A stretch of DNA of 64,000 nt from Taenia hydatigena (taxonomy: Eukaryota; Platyhelminthes; Cestoda; Cyclophyllidea; Taeniidae): NCBI GenBank assembly GCA_036345935.2, contig JADWOT020000005.1, positions 20,624,369 to 20,688,368 of the forward strand. The letters run 5' to 3'. Below, piece after piece: positions 25,501 through 38,347 of this stretch (positions within the stretch are counted from its first letter, which is position 1; every line of letters starts with the position of its first letter). The position numbers were made by a program, and so were the translations under genes. The notes under the pieces were generated by a model. The model made no database searches and was not told where the DNA came from. It was given only the letters and a program-made list of their open reading frames with translations.

Positions 25501-26729
25501 GGCGATTCTTTCGCTATCATCAAGCCATCATTTTTCGAAGTCAGTGTGCTCAAAGTGATTTGCCATGACAAGTTTTTAGAACAATGAGGAGAGGTTGAAT
25601 GGATACGGATGCACATCATGTGGACGTCTGCCTCCCACTGCCAAAGCGGATGGATTGCAGCTGTGCAGTGAGCATATGCTCTACTTCTTATGCCTCCAGA
25701 TCGAGGCACATGTTTTTCTTAGAGTCCCTCATGAGTTTGCAGTCATCGGTAGTGCGAAGAATTAAAAATATGGAGGCTCAAATTGAAAGAGTTCGTTACA
25801 GCGACTTTAAAATATATTGACAGTGGCAGCCCCCCTTGTTCCTTAACGTTATTTCTTGTTCTCTTAGGGAAACATTTAATGAATCAGCCATTCTCCCAAG
25901 ATCAGAAAGAAATGCTTCTTCCAACCTAATTTGACTATTTTCAGATTCTGGTAAATTTCCGAAGGTGAGGGGATTTAAACGGCAAATAGAGGGAGTTAAT
26001 AGGCTGCGGGACATATTCTTAAATAAATTATTTAAAAGCGGTATTTATCCCTATTACCTGTGATGATGCGAAGCTTTAAAATCGAATTGCCATTCTACTT
26101 TCCCCTTCCCATTTTCCCATTTGAATGAAATCCCACCGTTACAGTCAAACAAAGTTGAATGAAGATTAAGGATATCACAACAGATTGTAGTCTTCGAAGT
26201 CTATAGAGGGCTCAAAGTGTACTGTCCTAAATGAACCAAAGGCCGTAATCTGCCATGAGGAATAAGAAGTTCAAAACATTCTTGCCCTGTGTGCCTACTA
26301 GGAAGATCTTTTTAAGTCTCAACCGAGCTTCCGAGTCGTTGAAAGCCACGATGACCACCTTCCAGTTAGGTGCTTTGAGCACAAGAGCGATTGTTTTGAA
26401 GGGTTGCTTTGTGGGGCACAATGAATAGAAGGGAGAGGAGAAAAGAGGAGGGTAGGGATGATTAGGGAATGCGAGTGAAAACGAATGCGTTGCCACAAAA
26501 TAGCCACCAAACATCACGTAAGAGCTGACCATCTGGCAGGCGACAGGGAAATGGGACACCAACGGGGTGAAGGGAAAATGAGCACATTCACCCTGGCTGC
26601 GATGCGGTGCAAGTCCCTGGGGAGATGGTCCGGGAGTAGGTTACAATGCCTCTGTCTAACTGGTTTCCAATGCTCGTTGCGAATGATGGGCACTTAAATG
26701 TTAGAAGCCTGATTCAATCTGTAGACCAT

Positions 26730-26930
26730 CGATCCATCCGTTTAAGGTCTGTCTATCCACTGCCGCGTCCAACCACGCCATCTTACACTTGGTTAATCCT
26801 TTATTCATAAATCCATCCATAAATGTTCATCCATTTATCAATCGATCCGATCCGTACACATTAACTCTGTACCAATTCATACAACCACCCATCCTTCCTT
26901 CGACCTTCTTACCTATCCATCCAGAAAGAA
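26730..26930. repeat. Degenerate (ATCC/CATC)n tetranucleotide region
   Basis: Over about 200 bases the words ATCCATCC, CATCC and ATCGATCC recur in an irregular array interrupted by other sequence, consistent with a decayed tetranucleotide microsatellite. A shorter array of the complementary word GGAT occurs in an intron at about 30720-30775. Confidence 0.55.
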
Positions 26931-27283
26931 GCATACCTGTTGTGTGCAAATGTCCGCAAGCTTCACCTGGACGGGTAGATACCCAAATTTGAGGTCTATG
27001 CAGTCACTGTGGGTGGAAAAAAGTAATGCTTTTTTGGCAGACATTAAGACCTTCTTCTGCGTACACCTTCCTCATAATTTCGAGATTTCAACTAGACTGA
27101 CGGCATATACTTTTTGCAACGGCAGTGTCCTTTCAAAGGTGAGAATGTGATGCAGCATCTTCAATACTGACAGTCCACAGGAATCAGCTTTACTATCAGG
27201 GAAAGCGTGCTGTCAAAGAGGGTTTCGAGAAAGAATTCTTCATCTTTGCGTTCGCCCTAGTCTAGCAACTCGGTTTCGTGGCC

Positions 27284-27303
27284 ATCCGCGGCGCCGCGCG
27301 GAT
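27284..27303. promoter_or_regulatory. GC-only imperfect palindrome
   Basis: The 20-base segment ATCCGCGGCGCCGCGCGGAT has perfect 7-base arms around a GC core, in sequence that is otherwise AT-rich. Such an isolated GC palindrome could be a protein-binding site or part of a small promoter. No adjacent exon was recognised. Confidence 0.25.
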
Positions 27304-29281
27304 ATCAACGCCGGAGGCAAATAACTGTGCCAATTAGAAATACTCTCTCTCTCTTTATTTTTTTCTTTGGCTTTAACTGTAAATAAAAGGAAAAAATGTC
27401 TCTGAGGTGAAGGCTCTCACCAATTGCCGGTTGTAAAATCATGTAGTCCAATTACAAACTCTGGAGGTATTGAAATCTTCCTCTTAACACAGAATGTCGA
27501 CTTGCCCATTTTCACAAGGTGAATTGATGACAAGGAATATGTGGTTATGTCATCTAATCTCTTAAGTAAATTTCAAAATGCCTTTAAGGCAAGGCCTATT
27601 GACAGCGGAATACACAAACCTGCACAGCCTCTACGTAGTTGTAACGAAGAGTGCACTCAATTGAACGTAACTAACTTGTACCTTAAGGTGATTTAAATGT
27701 TTGCGTATGCGTATGTACCAACCGATGAACTGCCTTTGTAAAATGGAGCACACCTGTCTTAATAGGCTAAGGTAGGCAGAATAACAATGTGTCTTCATGA
27801 GCATTCGTCTTTGAGAGTAACAAAATTCGAAATTCCAGGTCTAACCACTTCTGGTTACAATCACTTTATGCGTCAATGAAATGCAAACCTTACATTTTAC
27901 ATCATTTCTTAAGTTTTGTGATGCAGCATAAGGATTTTATTTTTCGTTACCTTCATTTCCGAAAAGGTGCCCCACCGTAACTACTGAATTTTTATAAGTA
28001 GAATTACATAATTGAAATGTTTCGCTAAACAGATGAGAATTGATTGTGATATGGCCTTTAATAAAGTAGGATCTCGTGACATGCGCATATTACAAACTCC
28101 TAATTGTTCATTTAAGGAACCTGTCTCATTTTTTCAAACATGATTCTTGTAACCCGGTAAATTATTTTGAAGTATCGCATTTTGCCATCGCCCTCGCGCC
28201 TTCGGTAAGTACTGCCTAGCAAATGTGACGAGGGGATTTGCCTACCTCAGTATGATTTGTAAAGCAGAGGGATGCTAATCGAATCCATCAGGTTAGCCCA
28301 ACCGATATGAAGGCGGAAGTAAAAGGGGAGGGAATTAGCGAGCGCAATTAGAGGTACGATACAGTATTGATAGAGCAACTTAGATCAAGGCTTTATAACA
28401 AAAATCCACATAAATAACTTGAGACCCCTACATTTTGATACAGATAGTTACACTTGGACGTTGTAACTAGACTATACACTGATAAAAAGCGCTTCAACCT
28501 TGTGGGGTTACTCATTATGCCAGGAATTAATTGTTTTTTGATCAAATAACTCACAAAAATCGCTTCTTTTTCCCTCTCTTTATGTAAAAATTTACTCCTC
28601 GGTCTATGTGCCATTAAAAGAACTTTTTCCTTTTCTTCAATACTGTGCAAAAAACAGAGACAGTATATCTTGTAAATCCTCACTTGCATTTAAAACACAC
28701 CTAAAGACGAAACCATCGCAAACGAAGTGGAGAATAGAAATAAAACATCTTTGCCCTTGAAATGTAAACATCCGGATTGTTTGTCTGTTTGTATCAGCTA
28801 GCGTCGGGTTAAGAGCGATTGCAAGTAGTCGGACATGTTAATTTTAAACGCTACAAAAGGTTAAGCATTCAAGGGGCTGTCTTTTTTAGTTTGGTGACAT
28901 AGCAACCACTTGGCAATGGTCAAATTGAAAAGCACACTCGAGACCTAAGTACTTGATTCACCTTGAAAGAGTTCGAAGGAAGCCTCCTAAAAGAGCGGGA
29001 CCGGGAGTCCGCCTTTTCTCAGTCCAAAATATAGCTGCTGGCCGACAAGCAGTCTCAGCACTGTACTGCATCGAACTGGGCTCTGGCGCTTGCCTATTTT
29101 TCTTGGTCGTCTCTTCCACTTCCGGCGAGATAAACAAAACTTGCGACTGAGAGAAAGGATGTCTATTTTTTAATGACATTTGAATGAGCCTCGTGCATCG
29201 AATTGCAAGCCAATATTGAGGAGGACGGAACAACAAATCAAGGGATAATGATGAACAGAATGCAAATGTGGATCAAAATTT

Positions 29282-32200
29282 TTAGTGTTCATGACCCTCC
29301 ATCGGCACATCCTCAAAGATATCCTTAATTGTGGTGACTTCACCTTGCTTGATGACCAAGCACTGATTTGGATGCCGACTAGCTATCTCTGTCGGTTTGA
29401 GGGAGAAGGCCCTCTTCACATCAACTTCACCTTCTAAATCAGAGGAGAGACAAGCCGCTGTGTAGAAGGTATAGGTGTCCTTATCTTCTAATTGCAGGGC
29501 ACACAGTTTGTTCGGACAGCGTATGAAACCGTCCAGAGCCCAGACTATCCCGTCTCTTCCAGGAATGTTGAATTCCACCACTTTAGGCTAAGGAAAGCGA
29601 ATGAAAGGGTGAAAAATTCTCCAGGTCGAATATATTATCAACAAAACGCAGGTAAACTAACGAGTTGGAATCAACATTTTGCTACTGATTTATGGCTGAC
29701 GTAAATAAACAACTCCAGCTGCTTGTGTCATCTGGCGACTTGTAACAACTAAAGCGATAAAGCAGACCTACCCATTCACTTCGTGGCAGTTCATCATACC
29801 CAATCCTCATAGTGCCCTTGTCATCCATCCAAAAGATGAGTTCAACGCCCGCTGAAGACATGAATCTGTGAACCGAGTTCTTCTCAAAGTACCCTATGTC
29901 ACCGCCCCATAGGTACAATGGCACGTGGTTAAGTTTGGCAAACTGCAGAAAAAAAGCGCGGTTAAAACAGTATCTTTGTTTTATAAACTGTAGAGACTTA
30001 CGTTTTCAGCAAGAGTTGGATAACCTTCATAACGAGCTAGCTCGGGGCTGACCAACTTTTTGCCCAACTGTTTCGAACGCGGATCAATCCATCCGTCGTC
30101 AGTGGTGACAAGGTAGAGATTTTTAGGTGCATTCTTTTTGAACACATTGTCATTCATTTTGGCAAATTCAGTGATGCTATTAGTGTGACTACAAAAGGAA
30201 AAAAATGGGATCTGACACGTACTAATTTTCTACTGGTTAAAATGCACAATCAATTCTGCACGGCTGATTATTGATTGGCAACAGATGAGTGCGGATTGTG
30301 GACTGCTCACTGATTGGTGGAGCAACTGTTCGGTGAAGTGTACTTAACCAATCAAAGACGTGCATTACAAGTGAAGGTGATATTTAATTAATTTTTGCAT
30401 TCAAAATAAAGTTAAGCATCCTTTTTTTCTTTAACTTTATCTAAGAGTAACTAATGAATATTTACTTTCCTATTTGGACAAAAATGATCCAAAAAAGCTT
30501 TTTTGAAAAGCTGACATTAGTGGAAGAACTCAAAAAAACAGGATAATGACTCACGAGAAGTCATCTCGCTCCTGAAGAATGTCGGTGATATTCTTCTCCG
30601 GCATGACATTAATTCTCGAGGTCTTGTAAATGGAAGTATCTTTAAGTTTGAGGGGTTGAAGGTTGTTAACCGGAGAGTAGTGCCAGTTGAGCTAAAGGAA
30701 GGAAAAAATTGTAAAACTGATGGGTGGATGAAAGGATGGATGGATAAAAGGATGGGCAGATGGATTAATGTGTAATTAAATAAATAATTAAGTAAGTCTT
30801 TGTATCGACGCCATCATCTCTTCACCGTAGAGCCCATTTTCCCCTTAGTAAAGTACGTAGTCTCATAGAGATAGTTTTTGCGATTGTTCGAGCGATGACC
30901 ATCAGTATGTCCCGAAAAATTTGGAATATTCGCCAAGTTTCCATTGTGCTTTACAATGTGGTAACGAGCCACCTCGCAACGATATTCCTCGTCCACCTGG
31001 AAGCGTTCATACTCCGGTCTGAACTGTTTGTATCCACTCCACCCTGCAACAATGGACCACAAGGAGACGTTAGCTAGTCGCCTCTTTCGAAGTACCAAAA
31101 TTTTTCCAAAAAGCGGCTCACAATCAAAGGCTGAATTTTCTGGTGCTATTACTGCGTACTGACTCGCATCATCCATGTAGAGATCGCATTCACGAAGTAC
31201 ATCGATAAACTTGTCGATGTTTTGATGTTTTGCGCATTCTGGACGATCAATCAAGTCTTTAAGCGTAATCTCTGCAACGATAAAGGGGGGTTCATAAGTT
31301 TCCTCATTTATTTTATTTAGAATGATATGTTCATTAGCCGTGTCATATACATGTGACACTTATTTTTTGTTATCTGAGTGGCTTGTGCCCCTTTCAGTAC
31401 AGGATACATAAGTGAGATCAGTGCAATACCGTTGGGCACTGTCAGCCCCGTCATTCTGGCCAAAGCCTGCCATAAACAAGCCAAGGTGACGAAGAGAACC
31501 AAAGTGAACCAATCAGGCACATAAACTGGCAGTCTTCAAATTAAATGCGTCCGGCTGCATGAGGTCCATTACAATCTGATTCAATGGATAACTAGATTGC
31601 CTGTCTGCTTTACACCTCTTATTCCTTCTAAGGCAGCCGATTTGCCAAATTGTTAATTAAATAAAACGCTTGAACCAGATTTAGTACCCTTGGTGGTCAA
31701 CCGTAACTCTGAGGTTCGCTACAGCTCTGTGTATGCTGGGAAGTACTGCATTACCAATCTCATTCTATTTTGTCTTGACTGGTTTGACCGAATACAAATC
31801 AACACTCTTAATATCCCTGATGGATCTACGATTTACCCAAGATAGAAGGGAAGAAAAGGGGAGCATTTTGAGTACTCACGTGACATGGGAATAACTGGAT
31901 CTCTGATGACATGAACAACGCCATTAGCTGCCATCTGATCCGATTGATTGTCGACAAATTCATGTGCCTCACCGCAGGCATCAATGATTTTGCGTTGCTC
32001 TTGTTGGTTAACTGGGTTGATACCGCATTCCACTTTCATTGGCTGCCCTAGCATGTCAGTAAATGTCTGCTCCTCCTTGATTATATTCGAAGTACACTTC
32101 AGTCCTGCGCTCACGTGACTAGCAGCAATCTGAGGATTAAGAAACAGACTGTCAGAGCTCATCTTTGGATGGGAGAAAAAAATTTGCGCACCAATCAGAG

Positions 32201-34989
32201 ACATTGCCTTACAGCCTCAAGTTGTTCACGATTGTATTGTTTACGAAGGCTGGACCAGGAATTTGAAGTAGGTGCGATGACGGTGTAGAAGCGACCACCT
32301 TCAACTCCATCTAATTGCTGCTGTAGCTTTTGAGGTAAATCATTGGCAAATTCGCGGGTCTCTGGATTGGATCTTAGAAGGCTTATCACAGAACTCTTGT
32401 CCATATTGCCCAGACCTGAACGAGGCACCAGAGGCTGCAAAATTTGGGGAGTGGAGCTAAATTCTTCCTGATTTGACAATTTTTGGAATTAGACGACATG
32501 AACTCACGCGACGAAGGATGTGTATAAGACCAGATTTGCATTCGATGTCTGCCTGACTGATCTCTGTGCACTCGACATTGACGCTCTGGGGTCAAAAATG
32601 CAGGAAAGTAAATCTGCTTTTTCTATTTACGATGCCAAAAGTAAGGAGAAGAAACTTACCCCATAGGTGGTACGGGAGATTTCCATATCCTCATTCCTAT
32701 ACAGAGACTTGAGCTTGACACCGGTTTTTAGGTCATCAGCGTAGTGACGACCCTTGGCTATATGATAACTCGCGGCCTGGCTGTTACTGAAATGTTTTAA
32801 GTAGAGCGACAAACGATGGTTTTTAGGTTGCTAGATATGCATACCATGCGAAAGCCATGTTAATGTAAATGGCTAGGGATATGAAAAATGACTGCTTACA
32901 GAACTTTCAGAAGGTTTAATGGATTTTATACTTCGTCAACATCTTCAAAGATGATAATGGTACCACCTACCCTCCGTAGATGCGATCCAAATCGCCACCA
33001 TCTTCCGGCAACGGCACAAAGATGGTGTAGGGTTGACCATTTTGTCGAGTCAATTCGGGGAGATTTTTTAGGAAGGAGGCGAACTTTTTGAAGCCTAGAG
33101 AAAATACAAAAAAGGATGATGGCCTGTGACCTTGGGCAAAGACCCACTCGCTGGGATTGTACCGATTCTGCCTGACAAGGAGCACTGCTCCCTCTCCAAA
33201 ATATCCTGCCACTTTAGATTCCAAGGGATGGAGAATAATCCTGGCACACGACCAAATGGGGATGAGGTAGCCAAGAATGTAAAGTTGGACAAGTATTCCA
33301 ACGGACAGTGGCTGACGTGTGATTTGTGCTCCGTTCTGTTCGCCTCACAAAAAGGTGATAGATAACGCCTTGACAGGTGATCGTCAATTTTGTCAGTCTC
33401 ATTACCATGACGGCGGATCACTGGATGACGCTCGTTTTTCACCTCGCAGTTGGATAGTGTTGAGGGCTTTTTTACGTCAACATACGATTAGGCGGACATT
33501 TTGAAGCACCTCTTTCACTTGACCCTCTAAACAAGGGGTCTTCCGTTCCTTTTACTCTGGTTACAAAAGCGTCATTTCAGGGTAGAAATGGCGTGTGATC
33601 CCTTGAAAAATAGCTCGGGTGCTTGATAACCGCCTTGTTGTTTGCTGTGATAGACTATTTACGTGTCCGCCACCAGCGTCACAGACATGGGACACGTAAT
33701 TTTTTCAGCTCGTAGTGATTATTGGTTAAATCGATTTGTGAGGTTGAAAATTGTCCCCCAATAAAAAGTAATTTTATTCTAATTTCTATTTTTTAAGGAC
33801 CATGTGGTTAATTAGAAAAAACTTGTCGGCTGTGCTGTGGTTGGTTTCTCACGAGGCCGCGGGGTATCGAATGTGTGATACTTACATGTGACAGATCATT
33901 GAATAGTGAGTAATCATAGAATTGGGTTATTCATGGGGCAGTAATTTATGGAGCCTACCAAGTCCTTCGATCACCGAGGGGCAGTCATCAAACTGGGGGA
34001 CGAGTTTTGCACAGGGATTGGAACTGGCTCCACCTAGTGCCTCATTACTGTGCTGAAAACCGCTGCAGCATCTGTAGTCGAACTCCCTGTAGGGTGGAAA
34101 GCAAAGGCAATAGTAGGAGGATGATGGAGGAAGATTTTGGAGTACTTAAAAAATTGGGCTAACTTACAATTCCATTCCACAACGTTTGATTTTAAAGGGA
34201 TCACAACCACTGTAGATTGGAGTTCCGTCAGCCAACTGCCATGAAGCACACATTCGATAGCTGTTGAAGAAATGCAAGTGTTAGTTCCACACAAATCAGT
34301 AAGCATATATCGCTCCCTTTTGAACTACACGAGAAGTATTTGGGAAAGGAGATGACACATTTGGTACCACTATAGGCAGTGTGAAGAAGTAAGGCTCCAA
34401 ATGAACGGTGGGTAAACGTAATGTTCACGGCGTCTTCATAAATGAGGTATACTATATCCGGATTTCCCCACCAGACCCACACCATGCGCCACCTCTTCTT
34501 CCGCTCATTATAATTGGAGGAGAAAGGTGACTACATGGGAGGCACAGACAAGTTTTAAAAGGTAATGTGGACTATGTAGAGAAAAGGGCTATTTTAATCC
34601 GAGCCTTTCTAATTGCTTAACAATGAATCGCTCTTCCAGGTTGTTATGTCCTACGACGGCTTTGGGAGAAGAAAGCGAGGGGTATTATAAAGAATCCGGA
34701 ACTCCTAAGGCGAGATGAGTGCTAAAAGGCGAAGAATTTGAGAATTAATGCGTTGGGCGATTTTTCATTGAAAAGATACATGATCAATAGCCCACCTACA
34801 ACCCAAGGTACAAAAGCATGTGTGATACATACTGGAAACATTTTCGAGAACAGAAAGAATGTTTTCAACTTCTACTCACCCGTATTGATCAGGATTTGCA
34901 TATTGCGGCGGTCTGGGATTTTGTTCAAACTTAATCGCAGTGACTGCTGAATAGCAGAGGTAGGCGAGGATAAGTAGAGCTGCTCTCAT
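29282..34989 (-). CDS. Secreted EMI-FAS1 matricellular protein (periostin/TGFBI-like), complete
   Basis: Proteins of this family are secreted, bind collagen and integrins, and organise extracellular matrix. Fourteen exons join in phase to 817 codons plus stop, close to vertebrate periostin: 34880-34989, 34168-34260, 33959-34086, 33131-33205, 32971-33094, 32660-32786, 32508-32585, 32213-32434, 31880-32129, 30826-31271, 30555-30691, 30002-30188, 29772-29942, 29282-29587. The ATG at 34989 opens a signal peptide (MRAALLILAYLCYSAVTA). Residues about 38-105 form a cysteine-rich EMI domain with YRMCASWQ, KRCGME and FDYRCCSGF. Four FAS1 repeats follow at about 133-250, 250-400, 403-585 and 590-735; typical pieces are YHIAKGRHYADDLK, GVVHVIRDPVIP and GRDGIVWALDGF. 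The third repeat is enlarged. Introns include one of 36 bases (33095-33130). The exon-4 acceptor could also be six bases upstream. Confidence 0.92.
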
Positions 34990-36100
34990 TTTCTTGTCAC
35001 TAAATCCGCCTGTCAAGTAGTTATAAATTCAGGGTCTTCCGACTACCGCCGACTGGTAATGACCGCGCTAGTGTGCTGGTATTGGCCCCCCGTTCTAGGA
35101 AATAAATACGAGACGAGAGCACCCCTGCCACCATCAGTAGCGTATAAACAACTGTCGGTGGCTGGGTTGACACGATGATGTGGTAAAGATTCACGTCCGT
35201 GACAATATAGCGTCACACAACCACTACTGAACGCTCTTGTGACGATTAAACCATCGATTGGCGCCTCTACACGATCAACAATACCATGCAGAGCCTTTTG
35301 ACGGTGACGATAACGATGCTGAGGTGGTAGATGACAGACATCACAAAATGCAAATTTGGAACAAGTCTCATTTGACCATTGTGGCAAATACGTTTTTTGA
35401 AACAGTGCATATCTTATTTTCGTTTTTTGTTGTGCTGTACTGATTACAAAACAAGGCGCGCTGAGAGCAATTCATTTGGTACGCTTACTGTCAGAGTGTC
35501 AGAGGTGATTTGATAACCACAATTAAGAGTTTTAACGTTGAAATATAGCGTCTGGAATTTGGTCAAGACGGTAATGTGTAAGGAAATCACAGAAATTTTG
35601 TGAATATTTCGTCTATGCTGATAGCCTGAAAGAGAAGTGAGGAAACCTTGATAGTTTCCAAAGTTTTCACATTGCACAATGTTAGCTGCACTTCTGTAGA
35701 CAATCGCCAAAATCCGAAGGGGTCAGAAATCGGAAGAAAAGTGAAATAACAGTAGAAAAGGCTACACTAAGACCCGAATACGCCTTTGCAGTTTGTTAAT
35801 GCTGCCAGCACTTGCGAATGCAAATAAGAACAAAGCACGTCAAATAAAGGGCCGTCACTTTAAGGATGGCAAATTATAACAATTAGCAAATGACTGTTAC
35901 CATCGCATGAAAAATAAATATTTGCTCAGTCTCTGTAAACTTTCTCAAGCTTTGGAAGCAGCTTAAGATTAATGTCATCCCACTATTCATCGTTCAAATT
36001 CGTAGAGTCTGCCCGCACCACATTTGAAATAGCTACCGGCATGTGACTAGCTGTGATGGTTGGTTATTTTGTGGTTCTGTCATTTTCCTTATTTAGGCAG
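34990..36100. promoter_or_regulatory. Divergent intergenic region between EMI/FAS1 gene and LTV1
   Basis: The EMI/FAS1 gene starts leftward at 34989 and the first recognised LTV1 exon starts rightward at 36101, so this 1.1-kb interval should hold the promoter of the former and the first short exon plus promoter of LTV1. I could not identify that exon: it must end with a C that completes a CAC histidine codon. Apart from small chance frames I see nothing else here. Confidence 0.4.
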
Positions 36101-37813
36101 ACAGAAGCATACCAAAAAGCAATCCTTGTAACTTAAAAAGGACGGCTAATGAGACGATTGGAGAAAGACTTATGACGGATGTTCCGGAATGCTATAATTA
36201 TGGTGTGTTTTTCGACGATGGATATGATTACATGAAACACATGAAGTCAATGAAAGAGTTCGTCCATGACCCGAACTACGTAAGCAAATGCGTACTTGCC
36301 CTATCAGATGGCTATTTTTGGCTTGTCGTTACTGCTTTATGATTTTTTTCAACTGGGTCTCAGAATGAATAATGCACGTTAATGTTCTCCGTTTACGTAT
36401 CCTTCTTTGTTTCTGGTGCTTTCTCGACCTTAAGATGCGCAGTAATTGTAATAGTTAGTTGAGCTCTTGGCTGAGTAAACCAACCTACTCTGAACTAGGT
36501 GATTGAGAACGAAGAAGATGCCGTAATTCCTGATAATTATGCTCCTCCTCCTGCTGAAATGGTCGTTCCGGATGATCCAGTTGACGAAGAATTCGAGTTT
36601 TTCTCAGACGATGAGGTGTTGATGGATGGAGGTGAATTAGAGGACAATTTTGTCGAATTGGCTGGTGGCAAACGTATGCGCCTGTTTGATGATGGTGACC
36701 ACGAAGATGACGCGACCAGTGATAGCTACGAAGTTAGGGATGCGAAGACTGCCCCTTCAACCGCTAATCTACCTCTCCACAAAATTCGTCTGATGGAACG
36801 CTATTTGTGGGGCTCAGAGGCTGATGAATTGCCCATGGAAGATCCCTACGAGATATCTAGTCATAAAAACTCTGTCGATGCTGCTGCCGCAAGAAAAGGG
36901 CGCCCGCTGACGGGAGGAGAAGAGCTCCTTGAAAAACAGTTTGATAAGGTGATTATTTCTTTCTCATTCCCTTGAAATCCATTTGCCTCCACACGCCTCA
37001 ACTTGCACCTTGGTTCCTTCTTGTAGCTAATGCAGGTGACAAAGTCCAGGAGTGGCTACGATGTGCGTTCAACCATGTCCGGTACCTCAGTCATGAGTGA
37101 GAATTTGCAGTCAGCCGTTCGGGCAGACGAACTCATGATATCAAAGCGGTAACAATGCTGTTACAAGTACTGCCTACTCACCGTTAATTAAGCCATAATT
37201 ACGATTTTTTGCCTTTCTAAAGGCATCCTCAAACCGGCGATTGGGAATGTCTAGATGGATCCCTTAAAATGGCAACTCTTAATCGTTTGGAAGAAATGCC
37301 AGAATCTGATGTAGATGACGACCCACTGAGGGACTGGGTGGGTAAGGAAAAGGTTACCATGGACACAATTACCTTCAATCAAGGTGAGGGAGTGGGCATG
37401 CTTTTGGCTGAATCAATCTAAAGTTCCTTGATGCGGTTAATCTTGGTTATTCATCCTTTCTAGCAACAGATAGTGGAACAGTAAGAGAACCGGAAGTTCT
37501 CGTTATGCCCAAACGCAAGCCGCGCTTCAAATCAGCCAAGACCGAAGTGGAAGATTTCAATTCGTCCTTGGAGAGTGAAAAAGGCAGCGATGATGAATCA
37601 GAAATGTCGGGTGAGGTGAATCTTCATCGCCGGATGAAGGGTGAGACTACAGAAGAGAAGCGGGCGCGCAAGGCTGCTCTCAAAGCGCAGAAACGGGAAC
37701 GGCAACGGGTGAAGAAGGCAAACAAGGTTAGCTTTCGACGGGAACAGGTGCTGCTGTCTAAGACGAGCAGATCTATCCCATCAAATGGGGGACGAATTTT
37801 CATGGACAGCTGA
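36101..37813 (+). CDS. LTV1: 40S ribosomal subunit assembly factor LTV1, lacking first exon
   Basis: LTV1 is a conserved factor of cytoplasmic small-subunit maturation that binds pre-40S particles near the beak and is released after phosphorylation. Five exons join in phase: 36101-36279, 36499-36948, 37027-37148, 37223-37383 and 37464-37813, giving 419 codons plus stop. The first shown exon encodes YGVFFDDGYDYMKHMK, the LTV1 signature near the N-terminus. The centre is acidic (DEEFEFFSDDEV) and then carries YDVRSTMSGTSVMSEN, matching the STMTSSVMRRN-like block of other LTV1 proteins. The basic C-terminus, KGETTEEKRARKAALKAQ and KKANK, is the other hallmark. Exon 1 begins after an acceptor with a split codon, so the start methionine lies upstream, not found. 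Introns 2-4 are 74-80 bases. A poly(A) signal lies 16 bases after the stop. Human LTV1 is 475 residues, so the size fits. Confidence 0.93.
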
Positions 37814-37828
37814 GGCTGTGCTGTACAA

Positions 37829-37834
37829 AATAAA
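37829..37834 (+). terminator. Poly(A) signal of LTV1
   Basis: The canonical hexamer AATAAA begins 16 bases after the LTV1 stop codon, followed by an A/T-rich stretch. It implies a very short 3' untranslated region. Confidence 0.75.
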
Positions 37835-38029
37835 ATATTTTTTTTGCCTAACAGACCTATTATTTCGGACAGATGTACGTGTACACATGTGCGACATGCT
37901 TGAATGGCTCTATTTCCTAAGGACTAGCAACAGTTTTGGGTGGCGCATTTTAAATTCTGAGGTTTGATTTTCCTCTTGGGGATTTTGATGGCTTTCGGAG
38001 CGGTTCTGGACTCATTCAAAATGGTCAAT

Positions 38030-38345
38030 CAGAACATGGTCTTTCCGGCGCGCAGGAGGGGTACGGATGTGGCCCACAGGACACCACTGTTATTCCCCCG
38101 ATTGCCCCTTCTGCCAAACAAGGCACGCACGCACGAGTACGTATACCGCCCTTTGTGCACCGTGCGCACATAGCTCTGCTACGAGTCTACCTATTGGTTC
38201 CATCCAGAACTCGCCTCCCTTGTGATTGGTCATATGTGACAACTTTTCATGCGTGCATGCCTAATTACTGCATACCATTTGGCAATGGCTCGTCGTGGCT
38301 CAGTCGACTGCGATGTGCTGTTCTGCTTTCTGCTTCCTCTGAGGC
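38030..38345. promoter_or_regulatory. CpG-rich interval between LTV1 and the F-box gene
   Basis: This interval is richer in CpG than its surroundings and contains CCGGCGCGC, a CACGCACGCACG run and the palindrome GTGCGCAC at 38162-38169, the same core as in the palindrome at 22392-22405. It lies directly upstream of the predicted start of the F-box-like gene, which supports reading such clusters in this genome as promoters. Confidence 0.4.
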
Positions 38346-38347
38346 CT

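Larger units (their letters stand above)
18429..29281. other. Long gene-poor region upstream of the DM-domain gene
   Basis: About 10.9 kb without a gene I can support. It must contain the missing 5' exon(s) and promoter of the DM-domain gene unless these lie still further right. A minus-strand frame at 24709-25179 is proline/arginine/glycine-rich and ends near a possible weak donor whose phase would fit the exon at 18428, but I do not regard that as proof. Several CpG-rich clusters interrupt the AT-rich background at about 19.42-19.57, 20.40-20.70, 22.27-22.50, 24.70-25.06 and 27.24-27.32 kb. A degenerate CATC-type repeat lies at 26.73-26.93 kb. Confidence 0.6.

Noticed and set aside
33095..33442. 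Longer minus-strand frame overlapping the start of the EMI/FAS1 repeats
   Set aside because: It is in a different frame from the FAS1 exons at 33131-33205 and 32971-33094, which are fixed by phase and by family motifs.
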